DNA of 64,000 nucleotides from Actinomycetota bacterium (GCA_005885555.1 VAWN01000026.1:1-64000), one strand, 5' to 3'. Positions 41,711-53,830 are shown, counted from the first letter of the stretch. Translations and numbers: made by a program. Notes: a model not told the origin generated them from the letters alone.

Positions 41711-42917
41711 CGGGCTCGGTCCGCGCGAGCGGGATCTGGTCGACCGGGACGCGTCCCTGCGCCGTCGCCGGTACCGGTGGAATCGGCCCGGTGAAGTCGC
41801 GGGCCCGGCGTACCCCCTGCGCGTCACCGCCGAAGACCCGTGCGTCGACGTCGGTGCGCGGTGCCGGCGGCCCGCCGTCGCCGGTCGGCCGCACCTCGGC
41901 GCCCACCTCGGCGCGTACCTTCGGCAGCGCCTCCGGATGGTGGTCGCGCAGCCAGGCGACCAGCTGTTCGCGCACGTGGCAGCGCAGGTCCCACAACGTC
42001 GGCGCGTTCGCCGCGCTGACCAGGGCGCGCAGGTGCACGTTGCCGTTCACCGCGTCGGTGACCTGCAGCACGCTGACCCGCCCGTCCCACATCTCGGTGT
42101 GGGTGAGCACCGCGCGCAGCTCGTCGCGTAGCTGGTCGACCGGTGCCGCCCAGTCGACGTCCAGCTCGACGGCGCCGAGCAGCGAGCTTTCGCTGCGCGT
42201 CCAGTTCTCGAACGGATGCGAGGTGAACCAGGAGGTGGGCAGGATCAGCCGCCGGTCGTCCCAGATGTGCAGCACGATGTAGGTCAGCGTGATGTCCTCG
42301 ATCCGGCCCCACTCGCCGTTGATCACCACGACGTCGTCGAGCCGCAGCGACTTGCCGAACGCGATCTGCAACCCGGCGATCATGTTGCTGAGCAGGGCGT
42401 TGGCGGCGAAGGCGGCGATCGCCGCGGCCACGCCCGCCGACGCGAGCAGGCTGGTACCGATGATCCGCGCCTCGTGGAACGTCATCAGCATGGCGCCGGC
42501 CGCGAACACCGCCACGGTGACCGCGGTGATCCGCCGGATCACCTGGATCTGCGTCTGTACCGTCCGGGCCTGCTGGTTGTCCTCGACGTCGGTGCGGTAC
42601 CGGGTCAGGGCCAGGTCCTCGATGACGAACAGCAGCCCGGTGAACAGCCACGCACCGGCCCCGATCGCGACCAGGTCGAGCACGTGGATCACCGGTCCGC
42701 GCCAGCCGCCGGTCAGCCCGGAGGAGCGCAGCCCGACGTCGAGCGTGTACGCCACGGCCAGTACCTGGAACGGCCGGTGGGCGCGCTGGGCCAGATCGTG
42801 GAAGAAGCGCACCCGACGCCCGATCCGCAGCAGGATCCAGTGCAGGAGCTGGACCGCGATCAGGCTGGCCAGGCACGCGCCCACCACGATGCCGAGCCGG
42901 GTCAGGTCGTGCGCCAC
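41694..42917 (-). CDS. MscS-family mechanosensitive channel
   Basis: A 407-residue membrane protein that should release osmolytes under hypo-osmotic stress. It has four or five N-terminal membrane helices. The MscS pore/beta region is IIGTSLLASAGVAAAIAAFA (TM3-like Ala/Gly helix), ANALLSNMIAGLQIAFGKSL, and DDVVVINGEWGRIEDITLTY. A cytoplasmic alpha/beta domain and a disordered Pro-rich tail follow. TACCGT (plus-strand 42925-42930) lies 7 nt before the GTG start, so it is probably leaderless. It is divergent from etfBA. Confidence 0.9.
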   Translation of the reverse strand: MAHDLTRLGIVVGACLASLIAVQLLHWILLRIGRRVRFFHDLAQRAHRPFQVLAVAYTLDVGLRSSGLTGGWRGPVIHVLDLVAIGAGAWLFTGLLFVIEDLALTRYRTDVEDNQQARTVQTQIQVIRRITAVTVAVFAAGAMLMTFHEARIIGTSLLASAGVAAAIAAFAANALLSNMIAGLQIAFGKSLRLDDVVVINGEWGRIEDITLTYIVLHIWDDRRLILPTSWFTSHPFENWTRSESSLLGAVELDVDWAAPVDQLRDELRAVLTHTEMWDGRVSVLQVTDAVNGNVHLRALVSAANAPTLWDLRCHVREQLVAWLRDHHPEALPKVRAEVGAEVRPTGDGGPPAPRTDVDARVFGGDAQGVRRARDFTGPIPPVPATAQGRVPVDQIPLARTEPATPEA

Positions 42918-42978
42918 CCACCTGACGGTACCGGGGCATCGTGAGATCTTTCACGGGCGGTGCGCCGCCGCAATAACC

Positions 42979-42990
42979 TACTCGCGGGTA
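42979..42990. promoter_or_regulatory. TACT-N4-GGTA site in the mscS-etfB intergenic region
   Basis: TACTCGCGGGTA in the 176-bp divergent space, 103 bp before etfB. It matches the sites at aldehyde dehydrogenase and ccr. TAACCTAC and TAACCTTAC around it form a near direct repeat. Confidence 0.4.
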
Positions 42991-43093
42991 ACCTTACGCG
43001 TGGTCAACCTGACAGGCCCGTCGAGTTGACCCGCCCGGCGGCAACGGGAAGGCTCCGGTTACCGCCCGCCTATCAGGAGGTTGTCGAAGCGCG

Positions 43094-43873
43094 ATGAACA
43101 TCGTGGTACTCGTCAAGCAGGTACCGGATTCCGGTGCCGAACGCGAACTGCGGTCCGACGACCAGACCATCGACCGCAGTTCGGCGAACAACGTGCTCAA
43201 CGAGATGGACGAGTACGCCGTCGAGGAGGCGCTCAAGCTCCAGGAGGCGCTCGGCGGCGAGGTGACCGTCCTCACGATGGGCCCGGAACAGGCGGGCGAG
43301 GCGATCCGCAAGGCGCTGCAGATGGGCCCTGACAAGGCCGTCCACGTCCTCGACGGCGCCCTGCACGGCTCCTGCGCGGTGGCCACCTCGAAGGTGCTCG
43401 CCGCGGCACTGCGCACGCTCAACCCGGACCTGGTACTGGCCGGCGCCGAGTCGACCGACGGGCGGGTACAGGTGATGCCGCACATGATCGCCGAGCGGCT
43501 CGGCATCGCGGCGCTGACCGGCGCGCGCAAGCTCACGGTCGACGGCGGCACGCTCACCGTCGAGCGGCAGACCGAGGAGGGGTACGAGGTGGTCACCGCC
43601 GCGACCCCGGCGATCGTCTCGGTGTGGGACACGATCAACGAGCCGCGGTACCCGTCGCTGAAGGGCATCATGGCGGCGAAGAAGAAGCCGGTGCAGACGC
43701 TGTCCCTGGCCGACCTGGGCATCTCCCCGGACGAGGTGGGCTTCGCCGGGTCGACCAGTACGGTCGTCGAGTCGACCAAGCGGCCGCCGCGCCAGGCGGG
43801 CACCAAGGTGACCGACTCCGGGGACGGCGGCGTGCAGCTCGTCGAGTTCCTGGCCACGGAAAGGTTCGTGTGA
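43094..43873 (+). CDS. etfB: Electron transfer flavoprotein beta subunit
   Basis: With EtfA it carries electrons from acyl-CoA dehydrogenases to the respiratory chain; the beta subunit binds AMP. The 259-residue protein has the typical start MNIVVLVKQVPDSGAERELR, NEMDEYAVEEALKLQE and the family signature AGAESTDGRVQVMPHMIAERL. An AGGAGG box lies unusually far (13 nt) from the ATG. Its stop overlaps the etfA ATG (TGATG). It is the only Etf pair in the window. Confidence 0.95.
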   Translation: MNIVVLVKQVPDSGAERELRSDDQTIDRSSANNVLNEMDEYAVEEALKLQEALGGEVTVLTMGPEQAGEAIRKALQMGPDKAVHVLDGALHGSCAVATSKVLAAALRTLNPDLVLAGAESTDGRVQVMPHMIAERLGIAALTGARKLTVDGGTLTVERQTEEGYEVVTAATPAIVSVWDTINEPRYPSLKGIMAAKKKPVQTLSLADLGISPDEVGFAGSTSTVVESTKRPPRQAGTKVTDSGDGGVQLVEFLATERFV

Positions 43874-44829
43874 TGGCTGAAGTACTCGTTGTCGTCGAGC
43901 ACTCCGGTGGCGCGGTCAAGAAGCTCACGCTGGAACTGCTCACCCTCGCCCGTACCCTCGGCGAGCCGGCCGCGGTCGTGTTCGGCGCGCCGGGCAGTGC
44001 GGCGGCGTTGACCGGGCGGCTCGGCGAGTACGGCGCCGCCAAGATCTACGCCGTCGAGTCCGACGAGCTGACCGGGTACCTCGTCGCGCCGAAGGCGACC
44101 GTGCTCGCGTCGCTGATCGGGGACGTGGCGCCGGCCGCGGTGCTGCTCGGCTCCACCCAGGAGGGCAAGGAGATCGCCGGGCGCCTCGCCGTCAAGCTGG
44201 ACAACGGGCTGCTGACCGACGTGTCCGACCTGGCCGCCGACGGTACCGCCACGCAGGTGGTGTTCGCCGGCTCCACGATCGTCAGGTCGAAGGTGAGCCG
44301 CGGGCTGCCGCTGGCGACCCTGCGACCCAACTCCGTCGCCCCCGTTCCCGCGCCGGTCACGCCCGCGGTCTCGCCGGTCGAGGTGCCGCTGTCCGACGCC
44401 GACAAGCTGGTCAAGGTCGTCGACCGGGTGGTCGAGCAGAAGGGTTCCCGGCCGGAGCTGACCGAGGCGTCGGTCGTCGTGTCCGGCGGCCGCGGCCTGG
44501 GCAGCGCGGAGAACTTCAAGCTCGTCGAGGAGCTGGCCGACCTGCTCGGCGGCGCGGTCGGCGCGTCCCGGGCGGCCACCGACTCCGGCTTCTACCCGCA
44601 CCAGTTCCAGGTCGGGCAGACCGGCAAGACGGTGTCTCCGCAGCTGTACGTCGCGCTGGGCATCTCCGGGGCGATCCAGCACCGGGCCGGCATGCAGACA
44701 TCGAAGACGATCGTCGCGGTGAACAAGGACGCCGAGGCACCGATCTTCGAGCTCGCCGACTTCGGCGTGGTCGGCGACCTGTTCAAGGTGGTACCGCAGG
44801 CGGCCGAGGAGATCCGCAAGCGGGCGTGA
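43873..44829 (+). CDS. etfA: Electron transfer flavoprotein alpha subunit
   Basis: The FAD-binding partner of EtfB. The 318-residue protein has an N-terminal domain ([20 protein letters not shown]) and the C-terminal FAD signature [60 protein letters not shown] and the final [20 protein letters not shown]. All FAD-contact motifs are present. Translation is coupled to etfB by one base of overlap. A GC hairpin follows 20 bp after the stop. Confidence 0.95.
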   Translation: MAEVLVVVEHSGGAVKKLTLELLTLARTLGEPAAVVFGAPGSAAALTGRLGEYGAAKIYAVESDELTGYLVAPKATVLASLIGDVAPAAVLLGSTQEGKEIAGRLAVKLDNGLLTDVSDLAADGTATQVVFAGSTIVRSKVSRGLPLATLRPNSVAPVPAPVTPAVSPVEVPLSDADKLVKVVDRVVEQKGSRPELTEASVVVSGGRGLGSAENFKLVEELADLLGGAVGASRAATDSGFYPHQFQVGQTGKTVSPQLYVALGISGAIQHRAGMQTSKTIVAVNKDAEAPIFELADFGVVGDLFKVVPQAAEEIRKRA

Positions 44830-44848
44830 CGGCCCGCTGGGATACGTT

Positions 44849-44863
44849 GGCGGCCCAGCCGCC
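44849..44863. terminator. Short GC hairpin after etfA
   Basis: GGCGGC-CCA-GCCGCC lies between the convergent ends of etfA and the minus-strand gene at 44878. It has a 6-bp stem and no U-run, so it is only a possible terminator. Confidence 0.35.
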
Positions 44864-44877
44864 TGGAAGCTGAGCCG

Positions 44878-45351
44878 CTACCGCAGGTCGAAGCGCTTGT
44901 CGGTGGCGAGCGCGGCGAGCTGCGGTACCTCGAACGGCAGAGCCGGCAACGGCACGCTGTTGTCGTCGGCCCGCCGGGCCTGGGCGAGGTAGACGACCGT
45001 GCCGTCCGGGTACCGGTACCCGGCCCACTGGTCGAGCCGCCGGTCGGCACCGGTCGGCTCGGTCACCACGCCGACCCGGGCCGTACCGACCGTGATCACC
45101 TCGCAGTTGCCCTCCATGCGCCAGAACTGCTCGGTGATCTGGCAGGGCGTGCCGGTGATGAGGTTGCCGGGGGTGTGTACCTCGGCGATCAGCTGGCCGG
45201 CGCCGGTACCGTCCGACCGGGACAGGACGACCTGGGCCTGGTACTCCCAGATGTCCACGGTGACGACCCGCTCGGCGAACTGCGCCTGGTGCTGCTGGCT
45301 GGTCGGGGTGTAGCCCTTGGGTACCACCCCGAGCAGCGCGTTGAGCAGCAC
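44878..45351 (-). CDS. Unknown protein, N-terminus possibly frameshifted
   Basis: From GTG at 45349-45351 (AAGGG upstream) the product reads [15 protein letters not shown], then [20 protein letters not shown] and [20 protein letters not shown]. It is a beta-rich, probably extracytoplasmic domain of about 157 residues with no recognised family. The same frame stays open upstream to about 45543 with a plausible Ala/Ser/Asp-rich linker (LPSATAGNLDADAGTSK). It lacks a start codon there; ATG at 45504-45506 is one base out of register. The gene may have lost a base near its original start, or may really begin at 45351. Confidence 0.5.
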   Translation of the reverse strand: MLLNALLGVVPKGYTPTSQQHQAQFAERVVTVDIWEYQAQVVLSRSDGTGAGQLIAEVHTPGNLITGTPCQITEQFWRMEGNCEVITVGTARVGVVTEPTGADRRLDQWAGYRYPDGTVVYLAQARRADDNSVPLPALPFEVPQLAALATDKRFDLR

Positions 45352-45538
45352 CGGACCCTTGGTGTTGCGCGTGCTGCCGGGGTCGGCCGCGGCCGGCGTG
45401 GTGGCCGGCGCGACCTTGGATGTGCCGGCATCCGCGTCGAGGTTGCCCGCGGTCGCTGATGGCAGGCCGGGCAGCGACTCTGATTCGCTCGCCGAGGCTC
45501 GCTCATGCGCCCGCCCGCCTTTCGTCCCGTCGTCGTTA

Positions 45539-46102
45539 TCACGCGGCGGCGGGGCCCGCGGGTTGCCCGGACGGCGGTTCCAGCGCGTCGAGGGCGAGCT
45601 GCCAGGGGTACGCGTCGATGCGGGTCTCGGCGGTACGCGGCGGGTGGGGTTCGGCCACGTCCGGTCCGAACAGCACGGTCACGCCGCAGGTGCGCAGCTC
45701 GGTGACGCTGCGGGTGAAGACGGGGTTGGCGGCCAGCGCGGTGTTGACGAACGGCAGCACGACGATGGGGGTACCCAGACCGGTCAGCTCGGCGAGCAGG
45801 CTCAGCACATAGGTGTCGCTGATGCCGTTGGCCCACTTGTTGATCGTGTTGTAGGTCGCCGGTGCCACGATGACCGCGTCGGCCGGCGGCCGCGACTCGT
45901 CCGCGCGGCGGTACCCGGTCCGGACCGGCTCGCCGAGCAGCCGCTCCAGCGCGGCCAGGTCGACGAAGTGCTCGCAGGCGGTGGCCGTCGCGATCACCTG
46001 TACCGCCCATCCGCGCTCGCGGGCCGCGATGACCAGCCGGTCCACGTGCGCAGCCGGCGCGGCGCCACATACCACGCTGTAGAGCACCCGACGGGTGGTC
46101 AC
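45539..46102 (-). CDS. Flavoprotein of the HFCD / phosphopantothenoylcysteine decarboxylase fold
   Basis: The 187-residue protein begins VTTRRVLYSVVCGAAPAAH and has IATATACEHFVDLAALERLL, DAVIVAPATYNTINKWANGI (FMN-binding PxxxNxxxKxAxG type signature) and IVVLPFVNTALAANPVF. This fold includes CoaC, EpiD and Dfp-like flavoenzymes; the substrate is open. I chose GTG at 46102 because TACCCT (plus-strand 46110-46115) lies 7 nt upstream; ATG at 46132 is an alternative. It is divergent from the cysteine desulfurase gene. Confidence 0.8.
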   Translation of the reverse strand: MTTRRVLYSVVCGAAPAAHVDRLVIAARERGWAVQVIATATACEHFVDLAALERLLGEPVRTGYRRADESRPPADAVIVAPATYNTINKWANGISDTYVLSLLAELTGLGTPIVVLPFVNTALAANPVFTRSVTELRTCGVTVLFGPDVAEPHPPRTAETRIDAYPWQLALDALEPPSGQPAGPAAA

Positions 46103-46214
46103 CGTGTGCAGGGTAGTACCGCGGCCGGCCATAGGCGACCATCAGTGTTCATGGGAAGTGTGGCAGTGGCGTCGGCGGGATAACTGACGTCCCCGGTCGT
46201 TACGCTTGACGGCG

Positions 46215-47384
46215 ATGACCTACCTCGATCACGCGGCGACCACTCCGATCCTTCCGGAGGCGCTGGAGGCTTACCTGGCGGCGTCCGGGGCGGTCGGCAA
46301 CGCGTCGTCGTTGCACGCGGCCGGCCGGCACGCCCGGCGCCGGGTGGAGGAGGCGCGCGAGCAGGTGGCCGCGGCCCTCCGCGCGCGCCCCTCGGAGGTG
46401 ATCTTCACGGCTGGCGGCACCGAGAGCGACAACCTGGCGGTCAAGGGCGTCTTCTGGGCGCGGCGCGCCGCCGACCCGGCCCGCATCCGGGTGGTGGCCG
46501 GTTCGGTGGAGCATCACGCGGTCCTCGACGCGGTGGGCTGGCTGGAGTCCCACGAGGGCGCCACGGTGTCCTGGCTGCCGGTCGACGAGGTCGGGCGGAT
46601 CGCGCCGGACGCGCTGGCCGAGGTGCTGGACGACGACGTGGCGCTCGTCACCGCCATGTGGGCCAACAACGAGGTGGGCACGGTACAGCCGGTGGCGGAG
46701 CTGGCGGCGCTCGCCGCCGCGCGCGGGGTGCCGTACCACGCGGATGCGGTACAGGCGGTGGGGCAGCTTCCGGTCGACTTCGCCGGCAGCGGGGTGGCCG
46801 CGCTGACCGTCTCCGGGCACAAGCTGGGCGGTCCGGTCGGCGTGGGCGCGTTGCTGCTCGGCCGCGACATCCCGTGCACCCCGCTGCTGCACGGCGGCGG
46901 CCAGGAGCGCGACGTGCGCTCCGGCACCCTCGACGTCCCCGGCATAGTGGCCTTCGCGACCGCCGTGGAGATCAGCGTCAAGGCGCAGGAGGCGTTCGCC
47001 TGCCGGGTCGGTGCGCTGCGCGACGAGCTGATCGACCGGGTACGCGCGGCGGCGCCCGACGCGGTGCTCAACGGCGACCCGCGCGACCGGCTGCCCGGCA
47101 ACGCGCACTTCTCCTTCCCCGGCTGCGAGGGCGACGCGCTGCTGCTGCTCCTGGACGCGGCCGGGATCGCGTGCTCGACGGGTTCGGCCTGCTCGGCGGG
47201 GGTGGCGCAGCCGTCGCACGTCCTGCTCGCGATGGGCGCCGACGAGGACCGCGCCCGCTCGTCGCTGCGCTTCACGCTGGGGCACACCTCGACGCAGGCC
47301 GATATCGACGCGTTGGTCGCGGCGCTGCCCGGCGCGATCGAGCGGGCCCGCCGCGCCGGGCTGACAAAGAGCACCCGACGATAG
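46215..47384 (+). CDS. iscS: Cysteine desulfurase
   Basis: A PLP enzyme that takes sulfur from cysteine for tRNA thiolation and Fe-S clusters. The 389-residue protein has [30 protein letters not shown], the PLP-lysine motif [16 protein letters not shown], and the active-site Cys loop [17 protein letters not shown] (46201-46206) stands 8 nt before the ATG at 46215, which supports this start over the upstream one. mnmA begins 10 bp after the stop; the pair provides tRNA 2-thiouridine sulfur relay, a common actinobacterial arrangement. Confidence 0.93.
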   Translation: MTYLDHAATTPILPEALEAYLAASGAVGNASSLHAAGRHARRRVEEAREQVAAALRARPSEVIFTAGGTESDNLAVKGVFWARRAADPARIRVVAGSVEHHAVLDAVGWLESHEGATVSWLPVDEVGRIAPDALAEVLDDDVALVTAMWANNEVGTVQPVAELAALAAARGVPYHADAVQAVGQLPVDFAGSGVAALTVSGHKLGGPVGVGALLLGRDIPCTPLLHGGGQERDVRSGTLDVPGIVAFATAVEISVKAQEAFACRVGALRDELIDRVRAAAPDAVLNGDPRDRLPGNAHFSFPGCEGDALLLLLDAAGIACSTGSACSAGVAQPSHVLLAMGADEDRARSSLRFTLGHTSTQADIDALVAALPGAIERARRAGLTKSTRR

Positions 47385-47394
47385 GGTGGAGCGC

Positions 47395-48480
47395 ATGCGG
47401 GTACTGGCCGCCATGTCCGGCGGAGTCGATTCGGCGGTCGCCGCCGCGCGGGCGGCCGACGCCGGGTACGACGTGACCGGGGTGCACCTGGCGCTGTCGC
47501 GCAACCCGCAGACGTACCGTTCCGGCGCGCGTGGCTGCTGCACGCTGGAGGACGCCCGCGACGCCCGCCGGGCGGCCGACGTCATCGGCATCCCGTTCTA
47601 CGTCTGGGATCTGGCGGAGCGCTTCCATGAGGACGTGGTGGACGACTTCGTCGCCGAGTACGCGGCGGGGCGCACACCGAATCCGTGCCTGCGCTGCAAT
47701 GAGAAGATCAAGTTCGCCGCGGTACTGGACCGGGCGCTGGCGCTGGGCTTCGACGCGGTGGTGACCGGGCACCACGCCCGACGCGACGCGCACGGACGGC
47801 TGCGCCGCAGTGCCGACCCGGGTAAGGACCAGTCGTACGTGCTCGCGGTACTCACTGCGGACCAGCTGGCCCATTCGATCTTCCCGCTCGGTGACTCGAC
47901 CAAGGCGCAGGTACGCGCCGAGGCGGCGGCCCGCGGTCTCGCGGTCGCCGACAAGCCCGACTCGCACGACATCTGCTTCATCGCCGACGGGGACACCCGG
48001 GGCTGGCTGCGGTCGCGGCTCGGGGAGCAGCCCGGTGACATCGTCGACGGCGCGACCGGCGAGGTACTCGGCCGGCACGCCGGTGCCTACGGGTACACGG
48101 TCGGCCAGCGCAAGGGGCTCGGGCTGGACCGGCCGGCGCCGGACGGGAAGCCGCGGTACGTGCTGTCGATCACGCCGGTGTCCAACACGGTGACCGTCGG
48201 GCCGGCCGCCGCGCTGGAGGTCACGACCGTGTACGGCGACCGTCCACTGTGGACCGGACCGTCGCCGGTGTCGGTCGACGTCCAGTTGCGCGCGCACGGT
48301 TCCGTGGTACCGGCGCAGGTGACCGTGTCCGACGGCCGGCTGGTCGCGGAGCTCGCCCGGCCGGTCCGCGGGGTGGCTGCCGGGCAGGCGATCGTCGGGT
48401 ACCAGCCGGATCCGGACGGCGACATCGTGCTGGGTTCGGCGACCATCAGCCACGCGACCAGCCTGGCCGGTGTGGCGTGA
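47395..48480 (+). CDS. mnmA: tRNA-specific 2-thiouridylase
   Basis: Thiolates U34 of tRNA-Lys/Glu/Gln using sulfur from the desulfurase encoded before it. The 361-residue protein has PP-loop [13 protein letters not shown], the first catalytic Cys in [21 protein letters not shown], the second Cys in [10 protein letters not shown], and the C-terminal domain [18 protein letters not shown] (47382-47387) overlaps the desulfurase stop and stands 7 nt before ATG 47395, so a separate leaderless start is likely. The next gene overlaps the stop (GTGA). Confidence 0.95.
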   Translation: MRVLAAMSGGVDSAVAAARAADAGYDVTGVHLALSRNPQTYRSGARGCCTLEDARDARRAADVIGIPFYVWDLAERFHEDVVDDFVAEYAAGRTPNPCLRCNEKIKFAAVLDRALALGFDAVVTGHHARRDAHGRLRRSADPGKDQSYVLAVLTADQLAHSIFPLGDSTKAQVRAEAAARGLAVADKPDSHDICFIADGDTRGWLRSRLGEQPGDIVDGATGEVLGRHAGAYGYTVGQRKGLGLDRPAPDGKPRYVLSITPVSNTVTVGPAAALEVTTVYGDRPLWTGPSPVSVDVQLRAHGSVVPAQVTVSDGRLVAELARPVRGVAAGQAIVGYQPDPDGDIVLGSATISHATSLAGVA

Positions 48481-49475
48481 GCCTTCCCGGCGGCGTGGGC
48501 CTTCCCTGGGCGCCGGGGTCGGCGACCGGCATCGGGTCGCTGCCGGGTACCGACATCGTCGAGGCGCTGCGGATCGTGTTCGGCGAGCTGCCGCTGCCGT
48601 ACCTGGCCGAGCTGCCGGCCCGCGGGCCGGGCGCCGACCTGGTCGGGCGCACCGCGGGGCTGCTCGTCGACCTGCCCGTCGACGTGTACGCCGGCCGCTG
48701 GCGCACGATCTCCCGCGCGGGTCGCGACCTGCGCCGCACCGCCGATCTGCGGGAACGCGATCTCGACGCGCTGACCGACCAGGCCGACGGGTACACCGGG
48801 CCGCTGAAGCTGCAGGCCGCGGGGCCATGGACGCTCGCCGCGGCGCTGCAGTTGCCGGTCGGCGGGGCACTGCTGCGCGATGCGGGCGCGGTCCGCGAGC
48901 TGACCGTATCGCTGGCCGAAGGGCTGGCGGCGCACGTCGCCGAGGTCCGCCGGAGGGTACCGGGAGCCACGCCGCTCCTGCAGCTCGACGAGCCGACGCT
49001 GCCGGCGGTGCTGGCCGGGCGGGTACCGACGGAGAGCGGCTTCAGCACGCTGCGCACGGTCGAGGAGCCGGCCGCCCGGGACGCGCTGCGCGAGGTGATC
49101 TCCGCGGTCGGGGTACCCGTGGTCGTGCACTGCTGCGCCGCCGACGCGCCCGTCGCGCTGGCACGGGAGGCCGGCGCGGCGGGTGTCGCCCTGGACCTGT
49201 CGCTCGGCCCGGCGCTGGACCCGCTCGCCGAGGCGCTGGATGCCGGCCTCGGGCTGTTCGCCGGCGCGTTCCCCGCGGTGGGTACCCCGCCGGCGGCGGC
49301 CAGGGTCGCGGCCACGGTCGCCGAGCTGTGGCACAAGCTCGGGCTGCCCCGCGAACGCCTGCCGGAGCAGGTGGTCGTCACACCCGCCTGCGGCGCGGCC
49401 GGCGCGACGCCCGACGACTCCCGGGCCGGGTTCACCGTCGCCAAGGAAGCGGCACAACGCCTGCTTGAGGCGTAG
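48477..49475 (+). CDS. MetE-like (cobalamin-independent methionine synthase C-domain) protein
   Basis: A 332-residue TIM-barrel protein: [72 protein letters not shown], and the C-terminal [10 protein letters not shown]. The His/Cys pair (VHCC) and late Cys (PACG) agree with the zinc site of the MetE/UroD superfamily. It is half the size of MetE and lacks its N-terminal half, so methionine synthesis is doubtful; actinobacterial homologues are called methionine synthase without proof. Co-translated with mnmA. Confidence 0.8.
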   Translation: MSLPGGVGLPWAPGSATGIGSLPGTDIVEALRIVFGELPLPYLAELPARGPGADLVGRTAGLLVDLPVDVYAGRWRTISRAGRDLRRTADLRERDLDALTDQADGYTGPLKLQAAGPWTLAAALQLPVGGALLRDAGAVRELTVSLAEGLAAHVAEVRRRVPGATPLLQLDEPTLPAVLAGRVPTESGFSTLRTVEEPAARDALREVISAVGVPVVVHCCAADAPVALAREAGAAGVALDLSLGPALDPLAEALDAGLGLFAGAFPAVGTPPAAARVAATVAELWHKLGLPRERLPEQVVVTPACGAAGATPDDSRAGFTVAKEAAQRLLEA

Positions 49476-49542
49476 CTGTCCGACCCAGCCGCCGGTATGC
49501 GTTGGCTGGTCAGGCGCCACGGCGCGGAAGCTGAGCAGCTAA

Positions 49543-51672
<2,130 letters not shown>

Positions 51673-51692
51673 CGCCCCTCGTTGTCCGATCG

Positions 51693-53669
51693 ATGCGCAG
51701 TCCGATCCAGAGCACCGGGCGGGAGGGTGCCTTCTTCGGGTACGTCGCGGCCGTCGGGGTCGCGGCGGTGACCGTGAGCGCGCCGTACCTCGCCGACCTG
51801 CCCGCGTTCCTGCACCGCGCGCCGGCCGGATTCTGGCTCGTGGCGGCCCTGGCCGTGCTGTGCGCGGCCGGACCGTTCGAGTTCGGCGCGGTACCGGTGT
51901 TCCCGTCGGTCTGCTTCGTGATGGCGGCGCTGCTGAACTGGGGGATCGGGCCGGCGGTACTGGTACAGGCGGCGGCGGTCGCGGTGGCCACGGCGCGGTT
52001 GGCACGCCGGCCGTACCGGGCCGCGTTCGACACCGGCCGGTGCGCCCTCGCCCTGGTGGCGGCGCACCTGTTCGGGCCGCTCGCGGCGGTGCTGTTCGGG
52101 CCGCTCGCGGCGGTGCTGCTCGGGCCGCTCGCGGCGGTGCTGTTCGGGCCGCTCGCGGCCGTGCCGGGGTACTTCGCGGTCGATGCCGTCCTGCTCGGCG
52201 TGGCCGGATGGCTGCGCCGCGGATCGCGTCGACCGGCCGACGAGGTGCTGGCGACCGGGGCGGTACTGCTGCTCGGGGTGCTCGTCGCGCGGGCCGGATA
52301 CCTCGCGCCGCTGGTGCTGGTACCCCTGTATGCGGTGGGGCGGATGGCGCGGCTGGCCGGGCAGCGCGACCGGTACCTCCGACTGGATCCGCTGACCGGG
52401 CTGCTCGGCCGGCCCGCGCTCGCGGCCGAGGTCGCCGCGCGGACCCGGACCCACCAGCGGTTCGCGGTGTTCCTGCTTGACCTGGACCGGTTCCGGCGGG
52501 TCAACAGCGCCCTCGGCCACGAGGCGGGCGATCGGCTGCTGGCCGCGGTCGGGCGGCGGCTGCGCGACACGGCGCTGCCCGGGGAGATCGTCGCGCGGCT
52601 GGGCGGCGACGAGTTCGCGGTGCTCAGCCCCGGCCCGACCGGGGACGCGGGGCGGCGGGCGGCCCGGCTGGCCGGGGTGCTGGCCGAGCCGGTGGTACTC
52701 GACGGGCTGCCGCTGGACGTGAGCGGGGCGGTCGGGGTGGCACGGTACCCGCAGCACGGTGCCGATCCGGCCACGCTGCTGCGGCACGCGGAGATCGCCA
52801 TGTACGACGCCAAGTCGCGCGGCGACGCGGTGGCGGTCTACGCGCCCGACGCGGACCACCACTCGCCGGACCGGCTGAGCCTGATCGCCGACCTGCGCCG
52901 CGCCCTGGCCGACCCGGATGGCGACGAGATCGCGTTCCACTACCAGCCGCAGGTGGACATCGACTCCGGCGCGGTGATCGGGGTCGAGGCGCTGCTGCGC
53001 TGGCGCCATCCGCGGCGCGGGCCGGTCGATCCGGGGGAGCTGATCCGGATCGCCGAGTACTCGTCGGTGATGCGGCTGCTCAGCCGGCGGGTGATCGACG
53101 ACGTGGTGGCGCAGCTGGGCCGGTGGGCTTCGGCCGGGGTACGGCTGCGTGCCTCGATCAACGTGAGCGTGCGCGACCTGCTCACGACCGAGGTGGCCGA
53201 CTGGCTCGCGGACCGGCTGCGGTACCACGACGTGGGCGCCGACCAGGTGCAGCTGGAGATCACCGAGGGCGCGCTGATGGTCGACCCGCGGCGGGTACTG
53301 GCGACGCTGCGCCGCCTCGACGCGCTCGGGGTGGCGCTGTCGCTGGACGACTTCGGCACCGGGTACTCGTCGATGCAGCACCTGCGCCGGCTGCCGCTGG
53401 CCGAAGTCAAGATCGACCGGTCGTTCGTGGCCGGCATGGTCGGCGACCCGGACGACGAGGCGATCGTCCGGTCGATCATCGAGCTGGCCGGGGCGCTCGG
53501 GCTGCGTGCGGTGGCCGAGGGCGTGGAGGACGAGTGCACGTACCGGATGCTCGCGACCAGCGGCTGCCATGCCGCGCAGGGCTGGTACCACGGCCGGCCG
53601 ATGCCCGCCGACGAGCTGCTGCCCTGGCTGTCCCGGCGCGCGGCCGGCGCGGCCCGGGCGGTTTCCTGA
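51693..53669 (+). CDS. Membrane GGDEF-EAL cyclic-di-GMP protein
   Basis: A 658-residue protein that may make and degrade cyclic di-GMP. The N-terminal half has about eight hydrophobic segments (residues 12-225), including a four-fold repeat of (L)FGPLAAVL. The GGDEF domain has an intact GGDEF at 304-308. The EAL domain keeps EAL at 432-434, the Asp/Asn metal ligands, DDFGTGYSS and EGVED, so both catalytic centres look active. Cyclic di-GMP controls development in actinomycetes. The stop is directly followed by palindrome element B2. The four 24-bp repeats probably vary in number between strains. Confidence 0.92.
   Translation: MRSPIQSTGREGAFFGYVAAVGVAAVTVSAPYLADLPAFLHRAPAGFWLVAALAVLCAAGPFEFGAVPVFPSVCFVMAALLNWGIGPAVLVQAAAVAVATARLARRPYRAAFDTGRCALALVAAHLFGPLAAVLFGPLAAVLLGPLAAVLFGPLAAVPGYFAVDAVLLGVAGWLRRGSRRPADEVLATGAVLLLGVLVARAGYLAPLVLVPLYAVGRMARLAGQRDRYLRLDPLTGLLGRPALAAEVAARTRTHQRFAVFLLDLDRFRRVNSALGHEAGDRLLAAVGRRLRDTALPGEIVARLGGDEFAVLSPGPTGDAGRRAARLAGVLAEPVVLDGLPLDVSGAVGVARYPQHGADPATLLRHAEIAMYDAKSRGDAVAVYAPDADHHSPDRLSLIADLRRALADPDGDEIAFHYQPQVDIDSGAVIGVEALLRWRHPRRGPVDPGELIRIAEYSSVMRLLSRRVIDDVVAQLGRWASAGVRLRASINVSVRDLLTTEVADWLADRLRYHDVGADQVQLEITEGALMVDPRRVLATLRRLDALGVALSLDDFGTGYSSMQHLRRLPLAEVKIDRSFVAGMVGDPDDEAIVRSIIELAGALGLRAVAEGVEDECTYRMLATSGCHAAQGWYHGRPMPADELLPWLSRRAAGAARAVS
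52068..52163. repeat. 24-bp tandem repeat, four units, in the membrane domain of the GGDEF-EAL gene
   Basis: Four adjacent 24-bp units start at 52068, 52092, 52116 and 52140 and encode LFGPLAAV, with LLGPLAAV in unit 3. Copies are nearly identical at the DNA level, including third positions, so the array is recent. Unit loss or gain keeps the frame and would alter a membrane helix by about two turns. Confidence 0.92.
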
Positions 53670-53717
53670 GATCTTGGACGCCGGTACCCCCGGCAAGGGG
53701 GCCGCGCGTCCAAGATC
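53670..53717. repeat. Palindromic element, family B copy 2
   Basis: Perfect 12-bp outer arms GATCTTGGACGC / GCGTCCAAGATC (53670-53681 and 53706-53717) surround a CCCCC...GGGGG inner stem. It starts on the base after the GGDEF-EAL stop codon and likely acts as its terminator. Confidence 0.85.
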
Positions 53718-53830
53718 CGGGCAAGGGGGGACGATCGCCCGGCGACAGCCGACAAATACACTTCCGGGAGTCACCGCGCGCATGCGACGCTGCGCGGAAC
53801 CGCCGATAAACCTGACATAGGGGGCGTTCG

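Noticed and set aside
52068-52163. CRISPR-like array
   Set aside because: The units are directly adjacent without spacers and lie within a coding frame; it is a coding tandem repeat.
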